NCBI RefSeq assembly: GCF_000499385.1
Contig: NW_013654536.1
Span: 1-64,000 of the forward strand
Direction: 5' to 3'
Origin: Eimeria necatrix
Lineage: Eukaryota; Apicomplexa; Conoidasida; Eucoccidiorida; Eimeriidae
Length of the DNA: 64,000 nucleotides
A model generated the notes under the pieces. It saw only the letters and a program-made list of their open reading frames with translations. It did not search any database and was not told where the DNA came from. Shown here one piece after another: positions 13,201 to 25,137 of the stretch (within the stretch, counting starts at the first letter, position 1; the number at the start of each line of letters is the position of its first letter). Both the position numbers and the translations under genes were made by a program.

Positions 13201-14316
13201 CCCTGCACCTCAAGCACTACGCCATGAGCAGTCCGCTACGCTCACAGAGCCTCTGAGCGACCGGCAAAGAGTCTCATCAACGCCAAGCAACCAACAAAGG
13301 GAAGCTCATCTTACGGGTGAGTTGATCCTGAAAAGCCGCCTAAACTCCCTCTCAACCCCCTCGTCCCTCGCCGATTCCACAAGCCAAAACGACGTGGGCT
13401 GACTCCACTGCAGGCTTCCTGCCACAAACTCCCCCTGCTTCTGCTGCTGTTGCCTTAGCAAGTGATATGGCCCGCCTCCACGTGGTCCACCAACAGGCAT
13501 CATGAATGGGCAATCATCGCAACTGGGCATTTTCCGCTGACCTCCGGGGATATCCGGATAGCAACCAGCCCCTCCTGGCCCTTCACAAGACTCTGTACAT
13601 GGCGCCATGCGCAGTTGGCCCCATGAAGAGGCAGCATTCTGCATTACGAAAAAGCCACTGGGAGCTTTGGCCTTCAAAGATCGGCAAACTGTGCATCGAT
13701 CGCCAGACTTCGCATCCTCTACTCCCCGTGGTGCGTCACAGGGAGAATCGCTCGGCTGCTGCTGCTGCTGCTGCTGCTTCTGCTGTTTCTGCTGCGGTGA
13801 CGATCCTGGCGCCGATGCGGGGCTCTTTCGGGCAGCTAATTTACTGGGAGGCAGACTATGGGCACCAACGGTGCAAAACACAGGGGGCCCGTGAGCTTTC
13901 CTAGTTGAGGATTGCACGTCCCCATTGCTGCTACTGCTGCTGCTGCTGGAGTCTTTGCCGGCGCAGTCAGCTTGATCGATGACATTTCTGAGAGCTAGAT
14001 CATGGCCCCGTGGGGCCTGCTCCGCGTGCAGGGCCCCCGCCTCGCGACACGAAAGGGTCCCAGCTCCAGGGCTACTTCTGGCACAGCTACATTGACCAGC
14101 CAACGCATATTGTCTACAGAACTCAGTGGCCCCAAGCGACTGTTGTGGCTGCAGCATTCTTGTTTGTGCATGTTCTGTTCTTGCCACCAGAGCCTGCCTA
14201 GGACCCTTTGAATTTACCGGACACAGAGCTTCAGCTTTCTGAGGAGTCTCAGATACATGGCGCTCAAAATGGTCCTCATTATCATGTGGGGTGGGCCCCA
14301 CTTTCTCTTGAGGCAT
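10205..14316 (-). CDS. Single-domain voltage-gated cation channel (Cav-like TLEGW filter)
   Basis: Ten exons fit with every phase consistent: 14316-13315, 13067-12963, 12845-12558, 12335-12260, 12141-12047, 11832-11748, 11605-11498, 11338-10731, 10606-10531 and 10386-10205, about 874 residues. Exon 1 is a cytosolic, Gln-rich N-terminus of 334 residues. Then come S1 (SSFRLLVTFVVVLAALKYG), S2-S3 (FICLFCADVLFW ... LFDTFLQLVGL), a weak S4 with few basic residues (ARIYRLAFSCKELFFLTR), the S4-S5 linker and S5, a pore helix and filter (SMFTLFTVLTLEGW, filter Glu about residue 550) and S6 (FFVAYICFTTLTLLNIVTG, then IILDAYVDM). The C-terminus is partly coiled-coil-like. One six-helix domain implies a tetramer, giving a four-Glu ring like that of calcium channels. 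Calcium selectivity is inference. An in-frame stop at 14404 makes a larger multi-domain protein unlikely. Confidence 0.85.
11606..11747 (-). other. GC-AG intron splitting the channel selectivity filter
   Basis: The pore exon ends GAAG and is followed by GCGAGT, with no usable GT donor in the right phase. The acceptor is ATATGCAG. Joining G to GCTGG rebuilds Glu-Gly-Trp, the expected filter motif, and restores the frame into S6. A nearby GT donor at GCCAAG/GTAGTT would be phase 0 and would not match the phase-1 acceptor, so the GC donor is preferred. Confidence 0.75.
13755..13795 (-). repeat. CAG trinucleotide run coding a Gln tract
   Basis: Plus-strand GCT repeats with TTC/TTT interruptions encode a Gln-rich run with two Lys interruptions in the N-terminal exon of the channel gene. 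A shorter Ser-coding GCT run lies near 13928-13950. Such tracts are a hallmark of coccidian, especially Eimeria-group, coding sequence and are often length-polymorphic. Confidence 0.85.
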
Positions 14317-17300
14317 CCTGTGTTGCAGCAGAGTCAGCCGGCGTGGGATCGGTTTGGTGTGATGGATCCCGCTGGGGCTGCTGGGCGCCCCTGCAACTAC
14401 TCTTCAGACAGCACTCCATGCGATGGCGTAACACGGTCTCATGTTTTCTGCAAAAGGAGCCCGCTGGCCAGAAACCTTCAGCAGTGACAGACCGTCAAAA
14501 CCATGTAGCGCCAGCGCACTGGGGGGAGCTCCCAGGGCCCAGCGCCTGTCCCGCTCCCCGAAAGCAGAAACTCGCAATAAAAATGTGTAGTGAACTGCGC
14601 GCGGACAAAAAGAAATGAACACAACTTTCACGTTTGCAGCGGGCGTCAACGCCTAGCGCGAGCCCCTCCAACTAGATTCTGGTTGTTGCTGGAGTTAAAC
14701 GGAAAACAGGCTACTTCTCGGGAGCCGTGCTTGTATACGCCAACACAGTGTTTAATAACGGCAGGAGTTACACAATTTTGCTTTGCTTGTCGTAGAGAGG
14801 CTTCTCAAGCTGCTTAGGGCTTGTGGACTGCAAGCAGCTTGGTGGGAGCGGCGACTCCGTCGTGGAGTGTCGCTACTGTTAAAAGGTCGCTATGCCTTTT
14901 TCTTTCTTTGAAAATGGTACTTTGGTATGTAGTAGCATACTAAAATGCTTGTGAGTTAGCTGCTTAGTGAATCAATTTAGCTGCAGCAGCCGGAAGTTAT
15001 GTAGCGTAGGCGGCTACTTCACCAGGGGAAGTCTCTAGCGGTCACTTACACTCTCCGTATTCACCACAACACAGGTTATATTCGCAAAATATAGATGGCT
15101 CAATTGTTTATCCTGATTTTCGTTTTCCTCGGAGAGCCCTGGGCAGTGGAAAGCAGCCGCTACATTGTATGGAGCTCTCTGGAAAACCCTAGAGCCTTAT
15201 ATGAGTAAGCAAGTTCATCTATGGAGAGCTTTGGAAAAGCAAATGTCAACGTTCGTAGCCGTACGTTTTCATCTCATATTATCAGATGCAATAGGATCAC
15301 TGCATGGCAGCATTCGCCTGCAGTCCTGCCATGCAGCCAGGAGCGGGCATCTACGCATGCAGAGCGAAGAGAAATAATATGCACATGAAACAGTTGAGGT
15401 GACATTTCTCATCACCAGTAAGCCTCCCCGGCGTGTCGTGGCCTAAATGCGTGTTCCATGTCGCAGCGCCATCGTAGAGTATGTAAGCTACACTGAAAAA
15501 ACATCCAAGCATTAAGTTACATTCATTAAACATCCGTGCATTTCTTGCGCTTCAGTACTGCGACCCAATAGCTTCTTATCACTGCTTGATTTTTTTCAAA
15601 TGTAAGCTTCTGTGTGCACCTTGAGGCTCTAACTGTGTTTCTGGGTTCAAGTAAAGTTTTTATGTGGCCGAAGACACCAGCAGGTAAAAGCGCGAGTACA
15701 GCAGGGGAACAACTACGGCGAATTTCGTCAAGGAAGAAAAAAGGCCAAGGCGGCGATCAGAGGAAGAAGATTAATAGACAATAATGTGAGATTCAAATTT
15801 TACAGCGAGGGAATAAGGCAGGAACTCAGGAATTCCTCCGCCTCTTTGAGCTTCAATGCCAGCAGAGTACACTTTCTGGGGCATTGCACGCAGCTAATTG
15901 CATGTATGCGAAACCCTATTGACATCAAGACGAAATACAATGTGAACGACGTAGCGGTCATGATACAAGCTTACTGTTAAAGCCGACAGAGCTCTCCATC
16001 TGGCTCTAGGCTGGGCCCATGGGGAACTACTCCTTGTGCCAGTGTCTGGAATGCATTGTGTAGCTATAGTGGTGTGTGAAGCGGACTACTGTTGAATTGT
16101 GTCAGGAGGTTGTCTCAGTGGTGCACCAGTAGCGCCTTCTGTTTGCATGAAACACTGCATCAATATGGTTTAGGAACCTTGCTTTATATTGCGCTCTTAA
16201 TACTGTGAAGATACGCCACACTAGTTTTGGCACCTTAATTTACCATTTTCGTATACTTTCAACAGGCCTTTAGGGTGCATGGTTTCAGAAGCCTTTAGAG
16301 TGCTTGTTTTCAGAGAAAGATCCACTATTGTAGAGCAGTTACGTACCCGACTGGTGAGAAGGCCTTAAACACTTGCTTGGTTACAGAAGGCAGCAAACTG
16401 ACTGTGGAGTGACCCTTCACTGCAGTCAGTACCACCGAAGGCATCGCAGGTAACGCTTTAAAAATGGACATAGGCCCCTTTTATTAAAAATTCAAGCTAG
16501 ACCTTTACTAAAGGTATCATTTTCGGGGACAGTAGAAGGAGAGGTGGAGGCTTTCGATGAAACAGGGGTTCCGCCGCTTCTCACAGCATTAACATCACTC
16601 GCGCCCATACTGACAAGCATCCTACACACATCTTGTATACTTTTCTGAGCAGTATTTGTGCTCTGTGGGCTTTTATGGGATGCCTCATAGAAGCCTAGGG
16701 TCTTCTACGTCCGCACCACGACAAAGCTGCAATAAAAGAACGCTGCATAACCCACATGCCTACAGGCCTTCGGCTTCTGTTTGCGCTTCGGCCTGTCATT
16801 CCACCTATAAAGTGGTGGAGCATGAGCATGTAAAAGGCACTATAGTAGCTAAGTAAGACTATTTCTGCTGCACAGAGGTGAGCTTGTTCGCCGCTCCCTT
16901 ATACTAAATGCACGAGGGGCACAAAAACTCCAGACGGATACTCCTAAAAAGCCATCGCAGAGCTTAAGTGAAGGCCTACATTTTAGCCAATGTTTGGCTT
17001 ACAGCGTCGGAAATTTAGTTCATGGAGTAACGCCCGCCCGACCAAACACGCAACTAGAGCGGCGCGCTGGAACCGTCCATGCTTTTTCATTCTGTGCGTG
17101 TATACTACTCCAAAAAAAGTGTTTTAAAAGGTGCATATAGTGCATCTAAGTCAGTGGCCGAGAGATATTGCAGGGATCCCCTCTGCGACTAAGGCATTGG
17201 CTTGGTGGATAAAGGTCTCTAGCTCTTCTTTTTAGAAGCATGTTTAGCCCAAAGCCAAGGTGACCAAATCCTGTACTCTGAGCAAGCTCGTTTTGGACAT

Positions 17301-18680
17301 GAATGCTGGCACTTTCCACGGCCACAGTGCCGTTTGACCCTGTTGTGCCCTGTCATGCTCTCACAAAAAGCGCCTATAGTAATTGAACCTCAGTCAAACA
17401 TATGCATGGGTGCGTAGCTAACAGGGAGCAGATCCTATCTAAGCCGTGTGCAAATGGCTAAGTCCGCAAGATAATATCTGCACAAGCCAGGACACCTAGC
17501 AGAATGATTGGAACCGGTCTATCTAGTTAAAGTCGCTACTATGTTCATTACGAGCTAGTTAGTTGAGGATTTACATGGAGATTGATGCGAAGTTCAAGGT
17601 TGTGCCGCTGCTTTAGAGAAGTGCCAGAAAGCAACGTGCAAGTGGGGCCCCCGCTTGAGAAACACTTAAGGGTGAAGGCAAGAGGCTTCGAAGTCAGAAA
17701 AAATACCTTTAAGTTCTAGGGACACTTGAAGGACCCCCATCTGGTTTACCGCTTTGGAGGAACTACTAGCTGCAGCGATTGTTAGTCCCAGATGGCAATT
17801 CTTAACCATGTAATCAATGGAAATCATCATTTAAAAAGCAACTAATATGTTATCTGAAGTAATCTACCGCTGCGCAACACCCAAGGCGTAAGAAGAACGC
17901 AGCAGTTCTGGTGAAAGCTAGCCTGCGAAGTTGCGCTCAATCTTAAGCAAGCGAGCCCGGACAAATGCCCACGCACACTTTCAACCGACGATTAAGCTCA
18001 TACTCACAGTCCAAATCCCTGCAGGCACCCTGTTGCTCATTCGGTGATTGCTTTTTAAGGCTTTTCTCTGACCAATCAGTTGTACCGGCTTCTGTATTAT
18101 CCTCACAACAGTTTGCAGGAGGTACTTCGGTGGAAGCAAATTTGTAAATATTCGACAACAATAGTCAGAAATAAAAGAGTACCATTAAGGACCAGAGAAT
18201 ACACTTGAATACCCAGCAAAGGCGCTTTGATGAAGTGTTGCTCTTTCCTCCATACAGAGCGAGTGTTGTGGCCCCGCTCCAGTCGTGTTGCTCGGGGGCC
18301 CCCGTCTCTGGTGACAGAGTGAGAGCTGGAACGTACAAGTGGACTTATTTGGTTAGTCTTTTAAAATTGATTCAATCAGCATTTGAGCTGTTGCAAGAAC
18401 AACAGAGAAGCCGTTTGTTACGCCACACAGTTGGCCACAACAACTCAGCAGTTGGGGGCCCTGAAGGGCCCCGCTTGTCTTCCACTTCAACAGCATTCAA
18501 GAGATGCACGCTGCACCTGCAACTGAGTCTGAACGATTAAGAAGTAACACTGTATGCGTTTCGCTTCTGAGTAGCACGTGGGCTCCAGTGGAGCGCAGAC
18601 AGAGGCCGCTGCCTTCGCAGTAGTACACAGTAACCGGCGGCGAAGGCAAGCCGCTTCATTGTCCTCTGAAAGGCATCCTG
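14317..18680. other. 4.4-kb stretch with no supported gene
   Basis: It lies between the divergent channel gene (-) and palmitoyltransferase gene (+), so both promoters and 5' leaders should be here. All frames are short and unrecognised. An 111-codon plus-strand frame at 18205-18540 lies just upstream of the palmitoyltransferase start but shows no motif and is probably leader sequence. A short imperfect tandem repeat is at 16266-16315. Confidence 0.45.
16266..16315. repeat. Imperfect 25-bp tandem repeat, two copies
   Basis: GCCTTTAGGGTGCATGGTTT (start of copy 1, 16266-16290) is followed immediately by GCCTTTAGAGTGCTTGTTTT (start of copy 2, 16291-16315). Both copies end TCAGA-type. Three substitutions separate the two 20-base starts. 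No coding context. Confidence 0.6.
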
Positions 18681-20946
18681 ATGGCTCAACCAGAGGTAGA
18701 GAGTACTGGGGATGAAGCGCAGAGGACGCAACTACAGCAGCAGACGCTGCCCCAACTGCTGCTTGAGGTGCCTTTACAACGAGGACGCGTCTTAGGCCAG
18801 CAGCGGTTGTACGAGTGTAAGTCTGTTTATTTTCATGCTTTACCTAAGTGTGCACCTAATGCCTTGGTTGAGCCAGCTGCTTCTTGGCTGGCCCTTCGTG
18901 TGTGCACTTCTTTGCCCGTGTCGCTCCCTGCCACGTGGCGTTTACGAGCTTTCGTTAATATTGATACAGACTTTTGCTTGGCTGTTTATGGGTATGCTTC
19001 AGCATGGGAAGGTGAGAATATATTTTGCTGTGGAGGGCGACTGATGACTGGCCCGGAGCCGCTGCACCTGGCAGTCTCTGTCCTCCTGCTGCTGGGTCCT
19101 TGCCTTGTCTACTACCAAGTAGTGTACGTTAACTCTTCAGACCGTTTTCCACGCTTACTTGTTTCGCTGCTCCATCGTAGGCACCCACATGTACAGTCAT
19201 TGGTGTGCTTCAAGCCCGTCCACGCCTTTTCTGTGCTGCTAGTGTTGCGCTGCAGAATGCCCCTGATTAGGATGGAGCAGCAACTTGTTTGCAGCGCTTT
19301 AGTGCTCATTCTGCTGGTTCTTTCCCTCCTATTGCTCTTCATCGTCGCCTTCACAGACCCGGGCATGTATGCCGTCACTAGCTCACGAATACACGTAGGG
19401 CTACTGTTCCGATGGAAATGGGGTAGTGATCCCCAGATGCAGGACTTCCTTGTTTGTGTGTGATGTGTTTTTGTGCAGCATTCCCCGGGGCACAGGAGGG
19501 CAGGGTAAAGTCACACTGAACTGACACAGAGTTCTGAAGCTATTTCCTTTCTTTTGTCCACAGTGGCTGTTACGCCCTCTTTGGGAGGATTTCGCTGTCT
19601 AGAAGTGACATACTTAGAGAAGGGGAGCTAGGACAGGGCGAAATCGTAGCAGAACCCCCGCGCGTTTGTTAAGTGTTTGTTTTGCGCTCTTTGTTTGCAG
19701 CTGACAGGACTAAGGAATGCGTAGTCAACGGACAAACCTTTATCCTTAAATGGTGCTGTAAGCCATGGTCTATTACTAACTTTATCTCTCCATTGTATTT
19801 GATTGGGTATAGTTATGCTTGTCAGTCATTTATTCGAAGGGCCTGGAGCACTGCAGATAGCACAGGAGCTCCGCAGATAGCGCTGCACGCATGTGTGAAT
19901 GTTCAGGATATTGCGTCTGATTTGACTGAAATGAGTGCTTACAGCTCTCTGTGCGATTGTGGGTATATGTTTGTTATTCTTGCCTCAGCTACCTGTAACG
20001 TGTTCCGACCCCCCCGCGCTAAGCATTGTTTCACCTGCAATAACTGTGTGGCCTGCTTCGACCACCATTGTCCCTGGTACATACGGGCCAGCTTCATGAG
20101 AAGCTAAACAACTCGTGGTGTTCAGATACCTGTGATTTCTTGACAGAAGCAGCTTCAGCACAAAGAGCATCGCCCTCCATTATGTGAATAGCCAATATGT
20201 TCAGTGCTCAGTAAATCACGTACGCGGAGCTTGCCTATCTCTTACCAAGTAACCATGTGTACGCAAGTGGAGAAGGAGATAAATAAGTTGCATTCGTGTT
20301 CGGGAAGTGTCAGCTATTCCGACAGCTCATGCTTTCTTCCAAAGGCTGGATTGTGCTGTGCTTCAGGATATCAAATTGCGTGGGACTGCGGAACAGAAGA
20401 TCATTCTTCGCCCTAATTATTCTGTGCACTTTGCTCAGCATTGTAATCGTCGTGAGCACCATTCTGGCAGCCATGGTGAGGCGTCACAGTGTGCGCATGC
20501 TTCGTTCCATGGTGTGCGCGTTCGCACAACGCGGAGCATTTATGAAGGAAATCATTTGCATGCCTACATGTTTGACAGGCCGAAATGGAACGCGCGCAGC
20601 TTCAGTTTGGTTTAAGGTCCTTCTGGCAAGTCCTCACAACCCGCAAAGCTTTGTAAGCCATTTTCTTGTTCATGTCTTAAACGACTGCCTGGCACTGCTG
20701 TAGCGTTGCCGTCACAATCTTTTTTGTGCCCTTACAACGCGTGGCTGCCGCTGATCCTTTACCAGCGATCCCTTGTTTCAGTAATGGTTGCTTTTCCCTC
20801 CAGGGGCGCGGAGCTTGCTTTTTGTGGAGCGGCAAGTCTTCCCTTGCTGAACCTTGTTGGTTTTAATTGCTACCTGATCACTGAAAATCTTACGACAGCG
20901 GAAGAGTTCCATCGACCTTATGGAAACAGGAACCCATTCTCTGAAG
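18681..20946 (+). CDS. DHHC-type protein S-palmitoyltransferase (3' end unresolved)
   Basis: Exons 18681-18816, 19003-19366, 19479-19504, 19701-19757, 19989-20076, 20367-20475 and 20766-20946 join in phase, about 320 residues before the unresolved end. Landmarks in order are: [16 protein letters not shown] with the first membrane helix; a second helix ending FTDPGIIPRG, with TDPG joined across the intron to the 26-nt exon; [12 protein letters not shown]; the cysteine-rich zinc domain [18 protein letters not shown]; the catalytic [20 protein letters not shown] with helix 3; and helix 4 followed by TTAEEF, the TTxE motif. The enzyme transfers palmitate to cysteines of membrane-associated proteins. 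The 20476-20765 intron is the least certain join. After the donor at 20947 no exon with a clear family match was found, so the C-terminus and stop are missing from this model. Confidence 0.88.
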
Positions 20947-23900
20947 GTAAGCTGAAGACACACTGTGTGGAGCGTCTATTGTCCCATCTGTCCACATCAG
21001 CCGAAGTGCTTTTCCAGTGGCAGATCTCGGCCGTTGCAGCGTTCGACCAGTCTGGACGTCCCTTGTGTTGCATTTAGGTTGGAAGTTGAATTGTTATCAC
21101 TTTTGGTTTTTGAAGACGGAACCATGGTAGCGTGCTGCGTCCCTTTAAGCCGCCAGTTTGTTCCATTAAACCGGAACACTTCCCCTACAGTTTGCTATGT
21201 TGGCAGCGGCGTGTCAGCAAACCGCAGGCCAAAAGGCTCGCTGCTACACAGTTGCCGCATATTCGATGGTAAAGGCGCGTAGCATGTCCTATGCTTGTGA
21301 TGGCGCAGTGCGGTGAACTTCAGGAGTTTCGTCGAGGCACCGACTGACGGTACCGTGGATCCCACCTCATCCAATTGGCACCCAGGTTACGAGTCTATAA
21401 ACTACGCTGGAGACGTGGGCAGCCCTTCATTTCGAACAGGCGTCATATAGGCCCATTAACAGCAGACTGTTGAAATGTAGCCCCGGGATGTCCCCATCGC
21501 CCAGGCATTACAGTATTGAATCGACTGGTTCAAGGACAGCCCCTGTCCTATCACTGAACCACTACCGCACTACCGTAGCAATGAATCTTCCAGTTGATGT
21601 AGTATCCAGCGGAAAGCCGACAGCTGGTACATGCCCTAAAGGCATGGCATCTGCAAACGCACCCCTCCCGTTCATATGCGTCCTCCCCCTTTGTCTAAAC
21701 GTTGGCATTTCCCGGCATACCCTCGACGATAGATACTAGGAACCCGTGTTAAATATCCCAGAGGTTTCTACGACCCTTTGCCGAATTCTTCCGCGGCAAC
21801 GGCCAGGACTCTTCGGTGTCAATATCGCGCCCTTGGGTTTCTGCAGTCACTACGAACTGAAGTGGTGCAGGAGCACAGGCGCTCCTGCACTCTGAATTTC
21901 CCGTCCCGGTAGCACAATCTCTCCATGTGGGTATCCCTGTAGCCCCCCCACTGGTAGCAGAATAGATCATGGTAGGGCGTGTAACGCACACCCCAAGATC
22001 CATTTCGCGTGGCACAATTCGCGGATCGGCGTCTCTATAGCGCCCTCCCGCGACTCAACGCACGCAACTACCATAATTCTGTGCCCGGGAAGGCAGGCCA
22101 TCCATCACCGGGACATCCACAACAAACGACGAGACCATTCATCACCACGACACCCACAAACGATGGGCTACTCGAGCAATTCACGACACAGGTCAAGCCG
22201 CACACACGTATCAAATGTGCAGCCCCCACAACACGCAAACAGGCGAGAACATGGACTGGAACGACCGCGTGGCTCCGAACAATAGAAAACACTGTAGCAT
22301 AGTGGACGAGAAACCAGATATATCTGCAAGCAGCTCAGATATCTGGCCAAGCTCGGTCTGCGCTGTGGTCGCTGCATCTTCCGCAGTCCGCGGAACGCGG
22401 AAGCGGACGAGGGGCACCTCCCACGTGAAACACTACCGTAGATATGGCATCGATCATCATCGCTGCAATAGAAGTATATTATTTGTTGCAGTCTTCAGGA
22501 TTAAGAAGACTGAAGAGCGTGGATGCTTCAATGCAGCCCTTTCACCAGCCTTGAAGGCGCACAGGGTGCGGGGAGAGAAACATGCACGAGTGAACCAAGC
22601 CCCGCTCACTTGCCCCACAACTACCTGTGGATTCCCTCTAATAAATAATGTTATCCGTTTTAAAATGTGATATGAGGCTGGTACAATTACGGATTGGAAA
22701 ACAAAGGTGGGTATAATTTCGCAGAGGGTGCGACACGTCTTCCAAGCTGTCCACGAAACCGCTATGCACAGAGACAAAGGTGGCGGTTGCAGCTCTATGA
22801 AACACTGAGGCGAGAGTACGGGGCTGGAACGAAGCACTCGTGTTATATGTAGCAAAAGTTTTGAGTTGTGTCCATTTCTGGCAACCAACGAGGCATGTTC
22901 TTCTGGAACTTGTGCGAATTTGCTGGGTCGTTGAGCCTTCACTGGATATTCATGCTGATATTGGATAACAGTTATTTTTGATATTCGAAGGAGCAGCAAA
23001 AAAAAAATTTTGAGATTCGAAGGAGTAGTAAAAATCACTGAAATGCAATGTTTTATCGAAGACCTCTTTCGTTCTTAAACCTCAGCACTCCAGTTGGGGC
23101 TGCCGTATCCTTCTGGAGTCACCGTTCGTTTTTGCAATGGAGCGATAGCGATAGGGGACTTCTACCAATGCATTTCTTGTGTTTCGCCCTTCTGCAAAGC
23201 CCCAAGTAGCTCTGCAGTAGTTCTGCAGTTTTTCGCCTCTTTTGTTGTGACCGGGTTAGCCATCTGAGGCGGACAGAGTGGTGGCTGTCCCACTTGGCAA
23301 TACACGTATGAGCAAGTTCACCAGAGTGATATCCTTCCCACCGAGGAATAAATCTTAGTCATGTAGTTAATAGAGGCAGCTGTCCAAAGATTCATTGCCG
23401 CTGAGAGGCAGCCGTACCTGGAATGCTGAAATAGGGGGTCAGTTTGTGGCTTCCGAGCTCGCATGCGAGGTGTGCAGGACCATTGCGCTTTGGAAGCGAC
23501 ATTATGCACGTATAGGAGTACTTGGCTGCTGGCAGCTTTTGCGACGTTGAATGAAAGCAGGTATTTCTGTGGAGTTCCCCTCATATGAGTTGTAGTTGGA
23601 GGTATTACCTATGCGACTTCGTCGCCATTTCGTTATGGCACTGCAAAGACTGTTCTGTGGCTGTTTAGCACGTGGATCCGAGGAAATTAGGTTGCAGTAT
23701 GTCGGGACCACTACGTTAGAAATAAAACAACGCATCTCATCGAGTCAAGCAAAACTACCTGAGGCTGTAACACTTTGCCCGCTGCGTGGCGCGACAGGCA
23801 TTGCAGAGGGGAAATTTCATGTGAAATGCTGCAGCTTCGCCGTTTCATGCATTCAATTTGTATGCTCGTGGAACCACCAATGAGCATATTGAAACAAGGG

Positions 23901-25137
23901 GGGACGAACACAAAGGTTATCGGAGCGTTACTGCTCATTACCACGTTCATTCCCTCGCTGAGCCGCATCTGACGGGTTGTCAAATACACTTCGGAAAAGG
24001 CTGCACAGTTTATGGGGCTTGTTCGGCTGCTGGATTAAATTTTCTGAGAGGCAGCGCTGCTTCGTGGAGAGAGAGGCACCCAGAGTTTGCCTTTTCGTGG
24101 GTCTTTCTGGACTGTTGTCTGCACTTCCTGTTCGGTTGGTTTCAAGCACATATGGCTTGTGAGCAATGCGGGGTGCTGCTTGTGCTCTGCGGATCAAATT
24201 TATTTGTTTTTGTGTTTCCTTGATGGCACGGATTCTGGCATTCGTAGCTTACTGTTTTGTGGCGATTGCACGCCGTCGTCTCTGAGTATTTCCGTGAAGC
24301 GCCTCGGCAAAGTGATTTGCTTGCTGAGTGCTGATCCCTGCCAGCGTCCCATCTGTACATATTGAATTCATGCTGGGTATTGGGGAACAAGTTTGGGCAA
24401 ACGTACCCATCCGACAGGAGTAAAGAAGTGGGTTGTACAGCTCTAGGAAGCCGAGAGACCGTAAAGCTTCTCGGGCACTCTTGTAACCGTTGGTGTCTTG
24501 AACTTCCGGTGGTTCCAATGGCTTTAATAGTGGATATATGAAGTATTCACGTGGCAGGAGCCCCTATGGACTTCTTTCTGAAGGAGTTAACGTTCTGCAG
24601 ATGACGGAATTTATGCTACCTGTATTAGAATCTCGGCAGATGTGTCTCCGGACTGCGGATGGGCTACAAACAAATGACGTATGCCAAGCTCGTCAGGCCT
24701 GAAGGGTGTAACGTGATAAGGCCAATGCATCCCATTGGTATGCACTCTGAATTATTCCTACAGGCCTTCAAATGTCTGGGGATCCAAGGAAGCTCTAAGA
24801 ATGAGCACTTCTGCCTGGAGCTCGTACATTCTCTTGTGAAGATGCAAGCTGATGAGAATGGTCTTGCCTTTTCACTGAGTGCTGTAGCTAGTCCGGAAAC
24901 TGTTGCGTTTTCTTCGCTCCCCTCAGCATTGTCGGTAACCAGCATAGATGCTCCACAAATCTGCGTCCGGCAAGCCTACTGTGGCTTCCGCCGCTGCTGC
25001 TGCAGTGAACGCGGCGCTTACGGCTTGCTGAGGTATAGCGCTCCAACTAGCTCGCGAACGGACGTCAAAGGCGAGGCAAGGCCAGGGCCGTTGATGAGGC
25101 GTCTCGCGAAGGGATAATCGCGTTAGACTTCCAACTA
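20947..25137. other. Stretch with palmitoyltransferase 3' end and no firm gene
   Basis: The missing last exon(s) of the palmitoyltransferase probably lie in roughly 20990-21290, where three acceptor choices keep the phase but give no recognisable protein. Beyond that, frames overlap on both strands without a decisive winner. The most coding-like are the plus frame at 24659-25117 and the minus frame at 24249-24518. An imperfect direct repeat of ATTCGAAGGAG plus A-runs lies at 22983-23033. Confidence 0.4.
24249..24518 (-). CDS. Candidate coding segment, unrecognised
   Basis: A 90-codon minus frame that looks protein-like: a Pro/Glu-rich start, an amphipathic REALRSLGFLELYN segment and a QQANHFAEALHGN segment. 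Good donors (GTACGT near 24403, GTAAGC near 24250) lie inside it and at its end, so it may be one or two exons of a larger gene. No family is recognised and no complete model was found. Confidence 0.22.
   Translation of the reverse strand: MEPPEVQDTNGYKSAREALRSLGFLELYNPLLYSCRMGTFAQTCSPIPSMNSICTDGTLAGISTQQANHFAEALHGNTQRRRRAIATKQ

Noticed and set aside
19562..19640. Extra exon of the palmitoyltransferase between 19504 and 19701
   Set aside because: It has a fair acceptor but hits a stop or the wrong phase. Joining 19504 directly to 19701 keeps the frame and the family pattern.
22457..23038. 193-codon minus frame
   Set aside because: No motif, low-complexity stretches and poly-A/T runs inside; likely chance.
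24659..25117. 152-codon plus-strand frame
   Set aside because: Overlaps equally long minus-strand frames with no motif on either strand and no consistent splice partners; coding status undecided.
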